Shown here: positions 1 to 8,735 of the stretch, piece after piece | Numbering within the stretch: the first letter of the stretch is position 1 | How the letters are laid out: every line of letters begins with the position of its first letter | Assembly: GCF_900113635.1 (NCBI RefSeq) | Contig: NZ_FOQA01000001.1 | Coordinates: 620,001-684,000 of the forward strand | Length of the DNA: 64,000 bases | Direction: 5' to 3' | Source of the DNA: Tindallia magadiensis | Lineage (GTDB): Bacteria; Bacillota; Clostridia; Peptostreptococcales; Tindalliaceae | Made by a program: the position numbers and the translations under genes | Notes under the pieces: generated by a model | Seen by the model: only the letters and a program-made list of their open reading frames with translations | Databases searched by the model: none | What the model was told of the DNA's origin: nothing

Positions 1-258
1 TAATCGATTCAGGCACAGCATATCATTCCGCATTCGGTGATCAACACATTGGTCGAAGATCTCAAATTTTTGTCTAAGATCATTACAGCTTTCTTGTTTC
101 AAACTATTCAACACAAAGGAGGTTTTAGGTTCATCTAAAGCGTCCGCAAGACAGCGGGCCAAGATCCATAAAAAAACAGGACCAGCTTCAACGACATGCT
201 TTTTCGTCATATCCATCACTACTTTCCTACACGCTTCAAACCATTCAGATGAGTTCAT
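1..258 (-). CDS. Hypothetical protein, C-terminally cut by the window edge
   Basis: An open frame of 86 codons runs from an ATG at 258 to the left edge without a stop. The ATG is preceded by a good ribosome binding site (GAAGGAGA, 8 bases upstream), and a TATAAT-like element lies at 295-300 on the same strand. The visible part begins MNSSEWFEACRKVV and looks soluble and mostly helical, with several cysteines (ARCLAD, QESCND, DQCVDH). I do not recognise the family and no catalytic motif is visible. It is divergent from the next gene. Confidence 0.6.
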   Translation of the reverse strand, partial: MNSSEWFEACRKVVMDMTKKHVVEAGPVFLWILARCLADALDEPKTSFVLNSLKQESCNDLRQKFEIFDQCVDHRMRNDMLCLNRL

Positions 259-443
259 AAACTTGTCTCCTTCTATCCATTATTTTCACCAATTATTATA
301 CCATAATAAACAGAATTCTTAGCTTCTATGAAGTTTTATAGGCAAGCTGTCAATAATTGACCTTTCAGGTGGGTACATATCTAGTGCCTTTAGTAATGAT
401 CTCACCATTTAATACCGATAATAAAGATGAAGGGGTGAATCCT

Positions 444-1112
444 ATGTCTAAAATTTCTTCTGTTAATAAAGATCGCATATCCACTTATTATGTAAATAGA
501 AAAATTAACAACCAACAAGTTTCCACTGTCGATAAATTAGAAAAAATAAATCCTATTCAAGGCAGCATGTCTAACTCAAGCGAAAATTTCCTTTTGTTTT
601 CGGATATGTTTTATGGTAAAATTCGAGATCTAAAGCAATTCTATAAAAAGTTTTATGCTCACGAACAAGCATTGGATAATGCGTTGGAAAAATTCAAAAA
701 AAATGAACGCGAAGAAGAAACAGAAGATTGGGTTTCAATCATCGTTGAGTTATTCAACAAATATAACCAGGCATTGGATAGTTTGAAGGAATTTGAAAAG
801 GAATTAGGGATCGATCATAGTTCGAAAATTGTTGATATTGTTCGACGTTACCGTTCATCCCTCGAAAACATTGGCGTCCTATTGCGACCAGGTGGTCGTT
901 TAGATGCAGATCCTCAATTGATCGAAAAAAAATTACAAGAAAATCCTACTCATATGGATTTTTTATTCTACTATCGCCAAGGCTTGTTATATGAATTAAA
1001 TGATATTTTTAAAAAAATTCAAGCAAAGCCTAATCAAAGTGTCTTTAATGAAAAAGTAGACCAGGTAGTCAAACAATATACCAGTGGGCACATTGTTGAT
1101 GATCAATCCTGA
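444..1112 (+). CDS. Hypothetical protein, predicted helical/coiled
   Basis: A 222-residue protein. The start at 444 was chosen because AAGGGGTG lies just upstream. The frame stays open back to 357 but without a ribosome binding site. The sequence is charged and rich in K, E, Q and N, with heptad-like helical stretches around residues 40-110 and 175-215. It has no signal peptide, membrane segment or cysteine cluster. It sits 31 bases ahead of the AlaX-type gene on the same strand and is probably cotranscribed with it. I do not recognise the family, and a role in tRNA editing should not be assumed from position alone. Confidence 0.7.
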   Translation: MSKISSVNKDRISTYYVNRKINNQQVSTVDKLEKINPIQGSMSNSSENFLLFSDMFYGKIRDLKQFYKKFYAHEQALDNALEKFKKNEREEETEDWVSIIVELFNKYNQALDSLKEFEKELGIDHSSKIVDIVRRYRSSLENIGVLLRPGGRLDADPQLIEKKLQENPTHMDFLFYYRQGLLYELNDIFKKIQAKPNQSVFNEKVDQVVKQYTSGHIVDDQS

Positions 1113-1143
1113 ATATGCTATTTATCACCTAGGAGGAGCATTT

Positions 1144-2367
1144 ATGATAACCGAAAAACAGTACTGGAGTAACCCTTATCTTACAGAATTTGTTAGCGTG
1201 ATTCAAAAGGTTGAAGAAGAACCGTCTGACCCTAAACATATGCGGATACAACTAAACTCAACCATTTTTTATCCAGAAGGCGGAGGTCAACCTTCTGACT
1301 TGGGAAATATTAATGACCATCCGGTTCTTCACGTCTATGAAGAAAGCGGAGTAATTTGGCATGTTGTAGACGCTGTTTTTAATCCAGCAGAAAAGATCTC
1401 AGGGACTATTGATTGGAATCGTCGTTTTGATCACATGCAACAACATCTTGGTCAGCATTTGCTTTCTGCTTTATTAGAAAAACATCATCAGGCAAAAACC
1501 GTTGGATTTCATCTTGGGGCGGAACATGTAACGATCGATATCAACCATAAAAATTTAACTCCTGTCGAACTAAGCCATTTGGAATCTATGTGTAATGATC
1601 TTATTCAAGCCAATTTACCTGTTTCCTCTACTATTTCCAATGTTTTTGATAGCCATAATTCCAACACTCGAAATGATATCGCCTCACCTTCCATTCAAGA
1701 AAATCTAAGAATTATTGAAGTTGAAAATGTTGACCGATGCGCTTGTGGCGGTACTCACCCTCGTCAAACAGGGGAGGTTGGTCTCATAAAAATATTAAAA
1801 TGCGAAAACCATAAAGATGGCCTCCGCCTCACTTTTATTAGCGGAAAAAGAGCAAATATGTTTTTTCAATCTCTCTATCAAGAAATGCGCTCCTTATCCA
1901 CCAGCTTATCTGTCAACTGGCAAGAGCTTAAAACAACTGTTGATCACTTAATGCTCGAAAAAAAAGAATTATTTCAAAAAAACCGCCAGATTTCTTCTGA
2001 GTTTGCAGAATATAAGGCGGAAAGTTTGTATCATTCTTCTGAAAAGATTGGCTCACACAGGTTATTACAAGTACGTCTTGAAGATATTGATCCTACTACG
2101 TTAGACCAATTGATTAGCAATCTAAAAAACTACAACAACCTTATTTTTTTGATAGCTGTTCTTCGCCCTTCTTTCCGTGTTATTATGGGTAATTATAGTT
2201 CTGTATCTGACCTCTCTATGAAAGATATTTTTTCTGAAACTAAAAGTATCATAAACGGTAAAGGTGGCGGAAATCATCAAATCGCCCAAGGAAGTGGTAA
2301 AAATCCAGATGCGGTTGATCAAATGCTGACAGAAGCACGAAAGATTATTATCGATCATCTCCTTTAG
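1144..2367 (+). CDS. Alanyl-tRNA editing protein, AlaX-L type with DHHA1 domain
   Basis: A free-standing editing protein that would deacylate Ser- or Gly-mischarged tRNA-Ala. It has 407 residues, starting at 1144 behind AGGAGGAG. The N-terminal half carries the AlaRS-like FYPEGGGQPSD segment near residues 42-52. The zinc-binding editing signatures follow: H-x3-H (H101/H105 in HLGQH) and C-x3-H (C201/H205 in CGGTH). The C-terminus ends in a DHHA1-like glycine-rich motif, GKGGGNHQIAQGSG, near residue 375. Length and the extra C-terminal domain fit the long AlaX class rather than short AlaX. There is no aminoacylation core, so it is not a broken AlaRS. Confidence 0.9.
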   Translation: MITEKQYWSNPYLTEFVSVIQKVEEEPSDPKHMRIQLNSTIFYPEGGGQPSDLGNINDHPVLHVYEESGVIWHVVDAVFNPAEKISGTIDWNRRFDHMQQHLGQHLLSALLEKHHQAKTVGFHLGAEHVTIDINHKNLTPVELSHLESMCNDLIQANLPVSSTISNVFDSHNSNTRNDIASPSIQENLRIIEVENVDRCACGGTHPRQTGEVGLIKILKCENHKDGLRLTFISGKRANMFFQSLYQEMRSLSTSLSVNWQELKTTVDHLMLEKKELFQKNRQISSEFAEYKAESLYHSSEKIGSHRLLQVRLEDIDPTTLDQLISNLKNYNNLIFLIAVLRPSFRVIMGNYSSVSDLSMKDIFSETKSIINGKGGGNHQIAQGSGKNPDAVDQMLTEARKIIIDHLL

Positions 2368-2381
2368 TAGATGATTAAACA

Positions 2382-2410
2382 TTGACAGTTTATCTCTAAA
2401 AATGTATACT
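2382..2410 (+). promoter_or_regulatory. Promoter of tRNA-Leu(GAG)
   Basis: TTGACA at 2382-2387, a 17-base spacer and TATACT at 2405-2410. This is a near-consensus sigma-A promoter, 46 bases before the tRNA and just after the AlaX stop. Confidence 0.8.
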
Positions 2411-2456
2411 ATTATAGTGATTTTGCTGAAGCAATTCTCATCACAGTTAATGCATT

Positions 2457-2542
2457 GCGAGTGTGCCGGAATTGGCAGACGGGCATGGTTGAGGGCCATG
2501 TGTCTCATGGACGTGCGGGTTCAAGTCCCGCCACTCGCACCA
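2457..2542 (+). tRNA. tRNA-Leu (anticodon GAG)
   Basis: An 86-nt class II tRNA with encoded CCA. The 7-bp acceptor stem GCGAGTG/CACTCGC closes it, with discriminator A at 2539. The anticodon arm CATGG-TTGAGGG-CCATG places GAG at 2491-2493. A long variable arm and a T arm with GGTTCAAGTCC follow. It would read CUU and CUC leucine codons. It has its own promoter upstream and a terminator downstream. Confidence 0.95.
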
Positions 2543-2570
2543 TCAAATTAAAAATCGTTTAATTTATATA

Positions 2571-2603
2571 AAATCCCCCGCTGAATCCTTCAGCGGGGGA
2601 TTT
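2571..2603. terminator. Bidirectional terminator between tRNA-Leu and the binding lipoprotein
   Basis: A perfect 15-bp inverted repeat with a 3-base loop (arms 2571-2585 and 2589-2603) whose core is CCCCCGCTGAA/TTCAGCGGGGG. T-rich sequence follows on both strands. It can end the tRNA transcript and the convergent lipoprotein gene. Confidence 0.9.
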
Positions 2604-2624
2604 TTATATGACGATTTGATGTGA

Positions 2625-4235
2625 CTAGTCCTCTGTTTCTACTTTCATAACATAAGCATTTTCTATTCCATTAAACAAATTAAAGGCATGTGGTTTTAAG
2701 TCTCCCTTTAAGGTTTCTCTGTGGAGTATTGCATGGTTTTTATAAAAAAGGCTAATGTATGGCATTTCTTCAACAAACAATCTTTGGAACCTTCCCCATT
2801 CTTCTTGCTTTTGATTTTGGTTTGCTGCTCCAAAAATATTTTCTAATATCTCATCCATATCGTCGTTTTGGTACTGAATAAAATTACCAGCATCTCTTTG
2901 TGTTGAATGGAAAGCAAAGGAAAAGTCTGGCAAAAAGGATAGATGCCATCCTGCTAACACCATATCATAGTCTCTTTGTGCGATTCTATCTTGAAAATCT
3001 TCCCAATCAGCTTTTTCAACTTCCACCGCAAGACCTACCTCACTTAACTGTTCTGCAATGACATGGGCTGTAGCAACACGGAGTTGGTTGTCTTCATTTG
3101 TTAGCAAAGTAAACACTGTTTCCTCCGGTATTTCTAAGCCTTGAATCATTTGTCGTGCTGTTTCCTGATGAAAAGAGTAAGTGAGTTCATCGGAGGCTGA
3201 TAGCCATGAATGTGGAAATACTGGCGTATCCGTTACTACCCCATGATTGAAATATAGTTGTTGAAGAATTTGCTCTCTATCAATAGCATAAGCTATCGCT
3301 TGCCTCAACTCCTTCTGATCCATCCATTCATTGGTAAAGTTTACACCTATAAACTCATATTTATTGGACAGAAAGGATTTTCCAGTTACTTCATCTCTAT
3401 CTGTATGCTTTGTCCAATCGATAGAAAGTGGCTCTACTATATCAATTTCACCACTTTCAAACATCGACATGGCTGCTTCACGATCAGGAACTACTGAAAC
3501 GAAAATTTCTTTTATATAAGGTGACTCGCCCCAGTAGTCCGGATAGTAGTTTAACTTAAATGTTCTCGACATATCGTGTTCAACGATCTGATAACGACCA
3601 GTTCCTATGATCGGAAAATCATCTGATGTTAGAAGAGAACTTCCAGAGCCGTCAAACAAATGTTGAGGTAGTATTGGGAAAACCAGAGCTTCTAACCCTC
3701 CACTAAATGGTCGGCTAAAGCTAATCTGGACTTGGTGGTCACTCACTTTTCTGGCGTCGGCAATTTGATTGATGATATCAGCATGAATAAATGGATAGTC
3801 TAAATTAGAAACCTTATTTTTCATTGCATTAATTGTGAAAATAACGTCTTCTGGCTTAAACAATTCACCATCATGCCATGTAACATTTGATCTTAATGTA
3901 AAAGTAATGCTTTGACCTCTTTCATCCCATTCCCATTCTTTCGCTAATTCAGGCTCAATTTCACGATTTTCATTAAAAGTAACAAGTCCTTCATACACCA
4001 AATGATACATTTGCGTTAAGCTTTCATTACCATTAAAAAGCGGATTAAGACTACTCGGTCTGGTAACCGCCATTTGTAATGCGCCACTATCCTCTGGATT
4101 AAAGGTTGCTTCTATATTCTCACTTGAATCCGCTTCTTCCTGTACAACCTCATTATTACCACAACCTGTTACCATCATTAACATGACAAGTATTAAGACA
4201 ACACACACTATCCCAGTATATTTTTTATTTTTCAA
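2625..4235 (-). CDS. ABC transporter substrate-binding lipoprotein, peptide/nickel (SBP family 5) type
   Basis: A 536-residue extracellular solute receptor, starting with TTG at 4235 behind AGGAGG. Residues 1-25 form a lipoprotein signal peptide with lipobox VTGC. The mature part has family-5 features: a RPSSLNPLF-like strand near residue 60, then VYEGLVTFNENREIEPELAKEWE, and WHDGELFKPEDVIF near residue 122. Oligopeptide or dipeptide binding is the family's usual role, though nickel or other ligands occur. No permease or ATPase genes are nearby, so it is an orphan receptor here. It lies downstream of coaE by 26 bases and may share the polA-coaE transcript. Confidence 0.88.
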   Translation of the reverse strand: MKNKKYTGIVCVVLILVMLMMVTGCGNNEVVQEEADSSENIEATFNPEDSGALQMAVTRPSSLNPLFNGNESLTQMYHLVYEGLVTFNENREIEPELAKEWEWDERGQSITFTLRSNVTWHDGELFKPEDVIFTINAMKNKVSNLDYPFIHADIINQIADARKVSDHQVQISFSRPFSGGLEALVFPILPQHLFDGSGSSLLTSDDFPIIGTGRYQIVEHDMSRTFKLNYYPDYWGESPYIKEIFVSVVPDREAAMSMFESGEIDIVEPLSIDWTKHTDRDEVTGKSFLSNKYEFIGVNFTNEWMDQKELRQAIAYAIDREQILQQLYFNHGVVTDTPVFPHSWLSASDELTYSFHQETARQMIQGLEIPEETVFTLLTNEDNQLRVATAHVIAEQLSEVGLAVEVEKADWEDFQDRIAQRDYDMVLAGWHLSFLPDFSFAFHSTQRDAGNFIQYQNDDMDEILENIFGAANQNQKQEEWGRFQRLFVEEMPYISLFYKNHAILHRETLKGDLKPHAFNLFNGIENAYVMKVETED

Positions 4236-4261
4236 ACGTAAACCCTCCTATATAATTCTTG

Positions 4262-4867
4262 TTAGCTTTCTTCCATAAGTCGATTAAAGTAATATTCTAC
4301 TTGTTTGTTTAAATAATTTTTATCGCCATTATTATTAATAACCATATGCGCCTTCTTTTTATTTTCCGCCTGTCCCGGTTGAGCCTTCACTCTATTCATA
4401 GCTTCCTTAAAAGTGATGTTATCCCTTTGGATAATTCGTTGAACGCGCAAATCCACTTTTGCCTCCACATACCAAACTTGGTCAACCTTTTGATCCAAAC
4501 CAGTTTCAATAAGCAAGGCCGCATCAATAACAGCTACACTCTCTTTGGACTTATTAAAAAATAACGTTAAGCATTTTTCAACCTCTTCTATTATCGCAGG
4601 ATGCAGCAATTGGTTTAACACTTCTCTCTTTTCATCCTTTTCAAATACTATTTTCCCCAAGGCTCTTCGATTCAAATGGCCTTCATGATCAAGAATACCG
4701 GAACCAAAAGTATGTTGGAGCCTTTCCAATAGTGGCGTACCTTTTTGAACTACTTGTCTAGCAATTATATCGGCGTCAATGATTTGCGCTCCATTTGCCC
4801 TGAGTATTTCGGATACCGAACTTTTTCCTGAACCAATAGGACCTGTCAGGCCAATAACTTTTTTCAT
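4262..4867 (-). CDS. coaE: Dephospho-CoA kinase
   Basis: Catalyses the last step of coenzyme A synthesis, ATP-dependent 3'-phosphorylation of dephospho-CoA in the cytoplasm. The 201 residues begin KKVIGLTGPIGSGKS, a P-loop at the extreme N-terminus as in all CoaE. DADIIARQVV and the RVKAQ...KK segment of the lid follow. The start at 4867 gives normal CoaE length. A longer frame to 4918 would add 17 residues inside polA and lacks a better ribosome binding site. It begins 10 bases after the polA stop, so the two are translationally close. Confidence 0.95.
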   Translation of the reverse strand: MKKVIGLTGPIGSGKSSVSEILRANGAQIIDADIIARQVVQKGTPLLERLQHTFGSGILDHEGHLNRRALGKIVFEKDEKREVLNQLLHPAIIEEVEKCLTLFFNKSKESVAVIDAALLIETGLDQKVDQVWYVEAKVDLRVQRIIQRDNITFKEAMNRVKAQPGQAENKKKAHMVINNNGDKNYLNKQVEYYFNRLMEES

Positions 4868-4877
4868 TGTTTTACAC

Positions 4878-7556
4878 CTACTTTGCATCGTACCAGTTTT
4901 TTGCCACTGATAAGTCAACTTTAAGCGGAACCTTCAATGTCATCGTATTCTCCATTTCTTTTTTTAGAATGTTAGAAACCTCTTCCACTTCTTCTTCCGG
5001 CGCTTCAATGATCAACTCATCATGTACTTGCAAGATTATTTTTGCTTTGTAACCGCCCTCTCTTAATTTTTTATACACTTTAACCATAGCAATTTTAATG
5101 ATATCAGCTGCCGTACCTTGTATCGGTGTATTCATCGCTAAACGTTCTCCAAAAGAGCGTTGATTGAAGTTTTTAGAGTGTATTTCAGGGATATAACGTA
5201 TTCTATTCATTAGTGTACGTACGGCACCTTCTTTTGCACCTTCTTGAATCATCTCATTAACATATTTTTTCACACCCGGATATTGTTCAAAGTATTCTTG
5301 TATATAACTCTGAGCTTCATTGCGGGTTATATTCAAGTTTGTTGCTAAGCCATAGTCACTGATTCCATAAATAATGCCAAAATTTACAGCCTTCGCTTTA
5401 CTTCTCATGATGGATGTAACGTCTTCTTCAAGGGTATTAAATATTTGTGCCGCTGTTCTGGTGTGAATGTCTGACTCTTCCAGAAATGCTTTTAACATTC
5501 CTTCATCATTGGAAAGATGCGCCATAATGCGTAATTCAATTTGTGAATAATCAGCATCAATAAATTGATAACCCCTTCGAGCTACAAACACTTTTCTAAG
5601 TTGACGACCAGTTTCTGTTTTAACCGGAATGTTTTGCAAGTTAGGTTCTGAGCTGGATATCCGACCTGTAGCTGTAGTTGCCTGATGAAAGGTGGAATAT
5701 ATACGTTCTTTCTCTTGATTTAAAATAGCGCCAAGACCATCGATATAGGTGCTTTTTATCTTTGACAGCTGTCTATATTCTAGTATCAGCGGAATAACCT
5801 GATGTTTCTCTTTTAGCTTTTCTAAGACTTCTGCATTCGTTGAAAAGCCAGTTTTTGTTTTTTTAATTGGCGGTAATTTCAACTTCTCAAATAATACCTC
5901 ACCCAATTGTTTCGGAGAATTTATATTGAATTCCACTCCTGCTGATTCAAAAATAGACGCTTTGTTTTTTCTAATATTTTCATCGAATTTATCTCTTAAT
6001 ATTTCTAAGTATTGCGGATCTGCTCCTATCCCTTCTTTTTCCATTGAAGCTAGCACTTCCGTAAGTGGTAATTCCACTTGATAATAAAGCTCTTCCAGTT
6101 TTTCTTCTTTAAGTTTTTCCTTAAAGGTTGGATAACACCGATGAATAAAATATACTGTATCCGATAATAATTCTGCCATCTTACTTTCTTCCATATCCTG
6201 GATTTGCTTTTTTTTCTTTCCTTTGCCCAGCCATTCATCTGGTTCTTCAAGTTCTAGACCTTCATATTGTGCAGCCATATCAACCAATTGATAGCTTGAT
6301 TTAGAAGGGTTTATTAGGTAGTCTGCTAACATAATATCAAAATAAGGTTCGCTTACTTCTTTCCCCTTATTCATCAAGTAACTGCTTTCCTTTTTAAGGT
6401 CATGGGTTATTTTAGTGATATTAAACTCTGTGAGCCATTTTTCAATTAGCCTCTTCATCTCTAAGGATTCCTCATCATCCTTATAATGAATCCATCCGGA
6501 AGCTTCTTTATTATCAAGCATAAAGCCTATCGCTACCGCTTCATTATTCGGTGCATGTTCATTATTCGATAAGGAGTAAAAGTATAAGTTCTCTCCTTTT
6601 TCAACCTGTTTACTTATTTTTTCTAAAGTCTCTAAGCTGGTAATTTGTGACAAAAGTTCTTTTTCTTTCCCAGCAGAATTTGAACGTTCATCTGTCAATA
6701 CTTTATCCAACAAGGTATTGAACTCGTATTGCCTAAAAAGGTCCAAAAGTTTGCTGTGTTTCATTGATTTCGGCGTCATTTCTTCTAAGAGAAGCTCTAT
6801 AGGGACGCCAGTCTCAATCGTCGCAAGTTTTTTGCTAAGAATGAGTTGTTCTTGGTATTCGGATACTTTTTCCTGTAGCTTTTTGTTACTAATAGCTTCT
6901 TGTTGATTAATAATGTTTTCGATAGATCCGAATTCTTTCACCAGCTTTGTTGCCGTTTTAATACCTACACCAGGAATGCCGGGAATATTATCAGATTTAT
7001 CTCCCATAAGTCCTTTCAAGTCAATCATTCGTTCTACTGGAATTTCAAAATCTTCCACAATTCTTGCTGGATCATACTTTTCAATATTTGAAATCCCTTT
7101 TTTAGTAATCATTAAGGTGGTTTTATCTGACGCTAATTGTAAAACATCTTTATCACCGGAGACAATGTAGGTGTGACATCCATCACTCTCTGCTATCTTA
7201 GCCACTGTTCCAATTAAATCATCTGCTTCAAAACCCTCTAGCTCCATTCGATAAATCCCTAGAGCATCTAAGATTTCTTTTAGTGGTTCAATTTGCTCTG
7301 CCAGTTCTTCAGGCATTTTTTTTCTTCCCGCTTTATAGTCAGTATATTTTTTATGCCGAAAAGTGGGTGCTTTAAGATCAAAAGCCACCGTGATATAGTC
7401 TGGCATTATTTCTTCCTGAACCTTAAAAAGCATTGTTAAAAAACCGTAAATCCCATTGGTATGCATTCCTTCACGATTTGTTAAAGGTGGAAGTGCATAA
7501 AAGGCCCTATTTACTAAACTGTTTCCGTCTATAATAAGCATTTTTTTGTTTGTCAT
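4878..7556 (-). CDS. polA: DNA polymerase I
   Basis: Replication and repair polymerase that removes RNA primers and fills gaps. It has 892 residues, with ATG at 7556 and AAGGAG 8 bases upstream. Residues 1-290 are the 5'-3' exonuclease (LIIDGNSLVNRAFYA; GDKSDNIPGIPGVG). The middle 300-460 is the 3'-5' exonuclease fold, but the usual DxE carboxylates are not seen where expected (LYFYSLSNN), so proofreading is probably lost, as in Bacillus and Taq PolI. The polymerase domain has motif A DADYSQIELR, motif B RSKAKAVNFGIIYG and motif C QVHDELIIE. First gene of a polA-coaE unit. Confidence 0.97.
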   Translation of the reverse strand: MTNKKMLIIDGNSLVNRAFYALPPLTNREGMHTNGIYGFLTMLFKVQEEIMPDYITVAFDLKAPTFRHKKYTDYKAGRKKMPEELAEQIEPLKEILDALGIYRMELEGFEADDLIGTVAKIAESDGCHTYIVSGDKDVLQLASDKTTLMITKKGISNIEKYDPARIVEDFEIPVERMIDLKGLMGDKSDNIPGIPGVGIKTATKLVKEFGSIENIINQQEAISNKKLQEKVSEYQEQLILSKKLATIETGVPIELLLEEMTPKSMKHSKLLDLFRQYEFNTLLDKVLTDERSNSAGKEKELLSQITSLETLEKISKQVEKGENLYFYSLSNNEHAPNNEAVAIGFMLDNKEASGWIHYKDDEESLEMKRLIEKWLTEFNITKITHDLKKESSYLMNKGKEVSEPYFDIMLADYLINPSKSSYQLVDMAAQYEGLELEEPDEWLGKGKKKKQIQDMEESKMAELLSDTVYFIHRCYPTFKEKLKEEKLEELYYQVELPLTEVLASMEKEGIGADPQYLEILRDKFDENIRKNKASIFESAGVEFNINSPKQLGEVLFEKLKLPPIKKTKTGFSTNAEVLEKLKEKHQVIPLILEYRQLSKIKSTYIDGLGAILNQEKERIYSTFHQATTATGRISSSEPNLQNIPVKTETGRQLRKVFVARRGYQFIDADYSQIELRIMAHLSNDEGMLKAFLEESDIHTRTAAQIFNTLEEDVTSIMRSKAKAVNFGIIYGISDYGLATNLNITRNEAQSYIQEYFEQYPGVKKYVNEMIQEGAKEGAVRTLMNRIRYIPEIHSKNFNQRSFGERLAMNTPIQGTAADIIKIAMVKVYKKLREGGYKAKIILQVHDELIIEAPEEEVEEVSNILKKEMENTMTLKVPLKVDLSVAKNWYDAK

Positions 7557-7642
7557 GACAGACACTCCTTTTTCATTCTGTCGATCCTTAGCTATTGTAC
7601 CACGTTTAAGCCTATTCAGTAAATGACTGGTTTGAAATGATA

Positions 7643-7671
7643 TTGACTTTCTTAAAAGAATATGGTACGAT
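7643..7671 (+). promoter_or_regulatory. Promoter of tRNA-Leu(CAA)
   Basis: TTGACT at 7643-7648, a 17-base spacer and TACGAT at 7666-7671, 15 bases before the tRNA. Confidence 0.75.
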
Positions 7672-7686
7672 ATACTGCGTAGTTAA

Positions 7687-7773
7687 GCCGCGGTGGCGGA
7701 ACTGGCAGACGCAGCAGACTCAAAATCTGCCGATGGAAACATCGTGGGGGTTCGATTCCCTTCCGCGGCACCA
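7687..7773 (+). tRNA. tRNA-Leu (anticodon CAA)
   Basis: An 87-nt class II tRNA with encoded CCA at 7771-7773 and discriminator A at 7770. The acceptor stem is GCCGCGG/CCGCGGC. The anticodon arm GCAGA-CTCAAAA-TCTGC puts CAA at 7721-7723, reading UUG. A variable-arm hairpin (CGATGGAAACATCG) and a T arm with GGTTCGATTCC follow. Confidence 0.95.
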
Positions 7774-7785
7774 CATTTGTCCGAG

Positions 7786-7818
7786 ATATCCTTCGAATAA
7801 TTCGAAGGATATTTTTTT
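7786..7818 (+). terminator. Terminator after tRNA-Leu(CAA)
   Basis: Inverted repeat ATATCCTTCGAAT/ATTCGAAGGATAT (7786-7798 and 7800-7812) followed by seven T. It separates the tRNA from the cation transporter gene 29 bases further on. Confidence 0.85.
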
Positions 7819-7846
7819 AATCAGCCTTTTAAGGAGCGTTCGTAAC

Positions 7847-8728
7847 ATGAATGATGAAATTCGATTTCAAAAAGCAAAAAGAGTTTCCCTTGTTAGTATC
7901 TTAGGAAACCTCACATTAACCATCGCAAAACTAGTTGCCGGTTTTTTTGCTGGTAGTACGGCTCTGGTTGCTGATGCTTTTCATTCTTCTTCCGACTTAA
8001 TCGGAACCATCATTCTTCTAAAAGGGATGCAAATAGCTCACCAGCCAGCAGATGAAAACCATCCTTTTGGTCATCATCGTGCTGAAACCATCACATCCGA
8101 AATACTCGCCTTTATTTTAATGATCACAGCTGCCGGCATTGGATACAAAGGTTTTCAGATTCTCACTTCAAATCACATTGCGATCCCAGGAGCCGTCGCT
8201 GTCTACATTGCCATCTTTTCTATCCTATCAAAAGAATTAATGTATCGATATTCCGCAAAAGTCGGAAAAGAAATTAATAGTGATGCTATTATAGCCGATG
8301 CCTGGCATCATCGGTCAGATGCATTTTCTTCTATTGCTGCATTAGTAGGTATTCTTGGTGCAAGAATGGGAATGCCTTTTATGGATCCTATTGCTGCTTT
8401 TTTCGTTGCTATATTAATTTTCCGTGCAGGTCTTCAAATCTACAAAAAGGCAGTCTCCTCACTAATGGACACAGCCCCTTCTAACGAAACCCTAAATGCT
8501 TTAAGCGATATCATTATCAGCGTCGAAGGTGTAAAGCAAGTAGACGATCTTCGCGTTAGATATTATGGATCAAAAATGATTATTGATCTAAAGATCAGTG
8601 TATTACCGGAACTAACCGTTGAGGATGGCCACAATGTTGCAGGTAGAGCTAAAGCAAGGATTATGGAAAGGGATGAACGCATTCAGGATGTCTTAATCCA
8701 TGTTAATCCTTATTATACTCGCTCGTAA
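7847..8728 (+). CDS. Cation diffusion facilitator family transporter
   Basis: Inner-membrane H+-coupled exporter of divalent metal ions (Zn, Fe, Mn or Co; the ion cannot be read from sequence). It has 293 residues. The start at 7847 follows AAGGAGCG; the frame stays open upstream through the tRNA, which cannot be coding. Six hydrophobic segments fill residues 10-210. Metal-site motifs are ADAFHSSSD in TM2, HPFGHHRAE in the loop after it and ADAWHHRSDAF in TM5. The C-terminal 80 residues are the cytoplasmic dimerisation domain (VEGVKQVDDLRVRYYGSK). It is convergent with the response regulator, with only 7 bases between stops. Confidence 0.93.
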   Translation: MNDEIRFQKAKRVSLVSILGNLTLTIAKLVAGFFAGSTALVADAFHSSSDLIGTIILLKGMQIAHQPADENHPFGHHRAETITSEILAFILMITAAGIGYKGFQILTSNHIAIPGAVAVYIAIFSILSKELMYRYSAKVGKEINSDAIIADAWHHRSDAFSSIAALVGILGARMGMPFMDPIAAFFVAILIFRAGLQIYKKAVSSLMDTAPSNETLNALSDIIISVEGVKQVDDLRVRYYGSKMIIDLKISVLPELTVEDGHNVAGRAKARIMERDERIQDVLIHVNPYYTRS

Positions 8729-8735
8729 AATATCT

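Noticed and set aside
2122-2508. Minus-strand open frame of 128 codons
   Set aside because: It covers the end of the AlaX-type gene and most of tRNA-Leu(GAG) and has no ribosome binding site.
7637-7846. Upstream extension of the cation transporter frame
   Set aside because: It would translate through tRNA-Leu(CAA) and its terminator; the ATG at 7847 has a good ribosome binding site.
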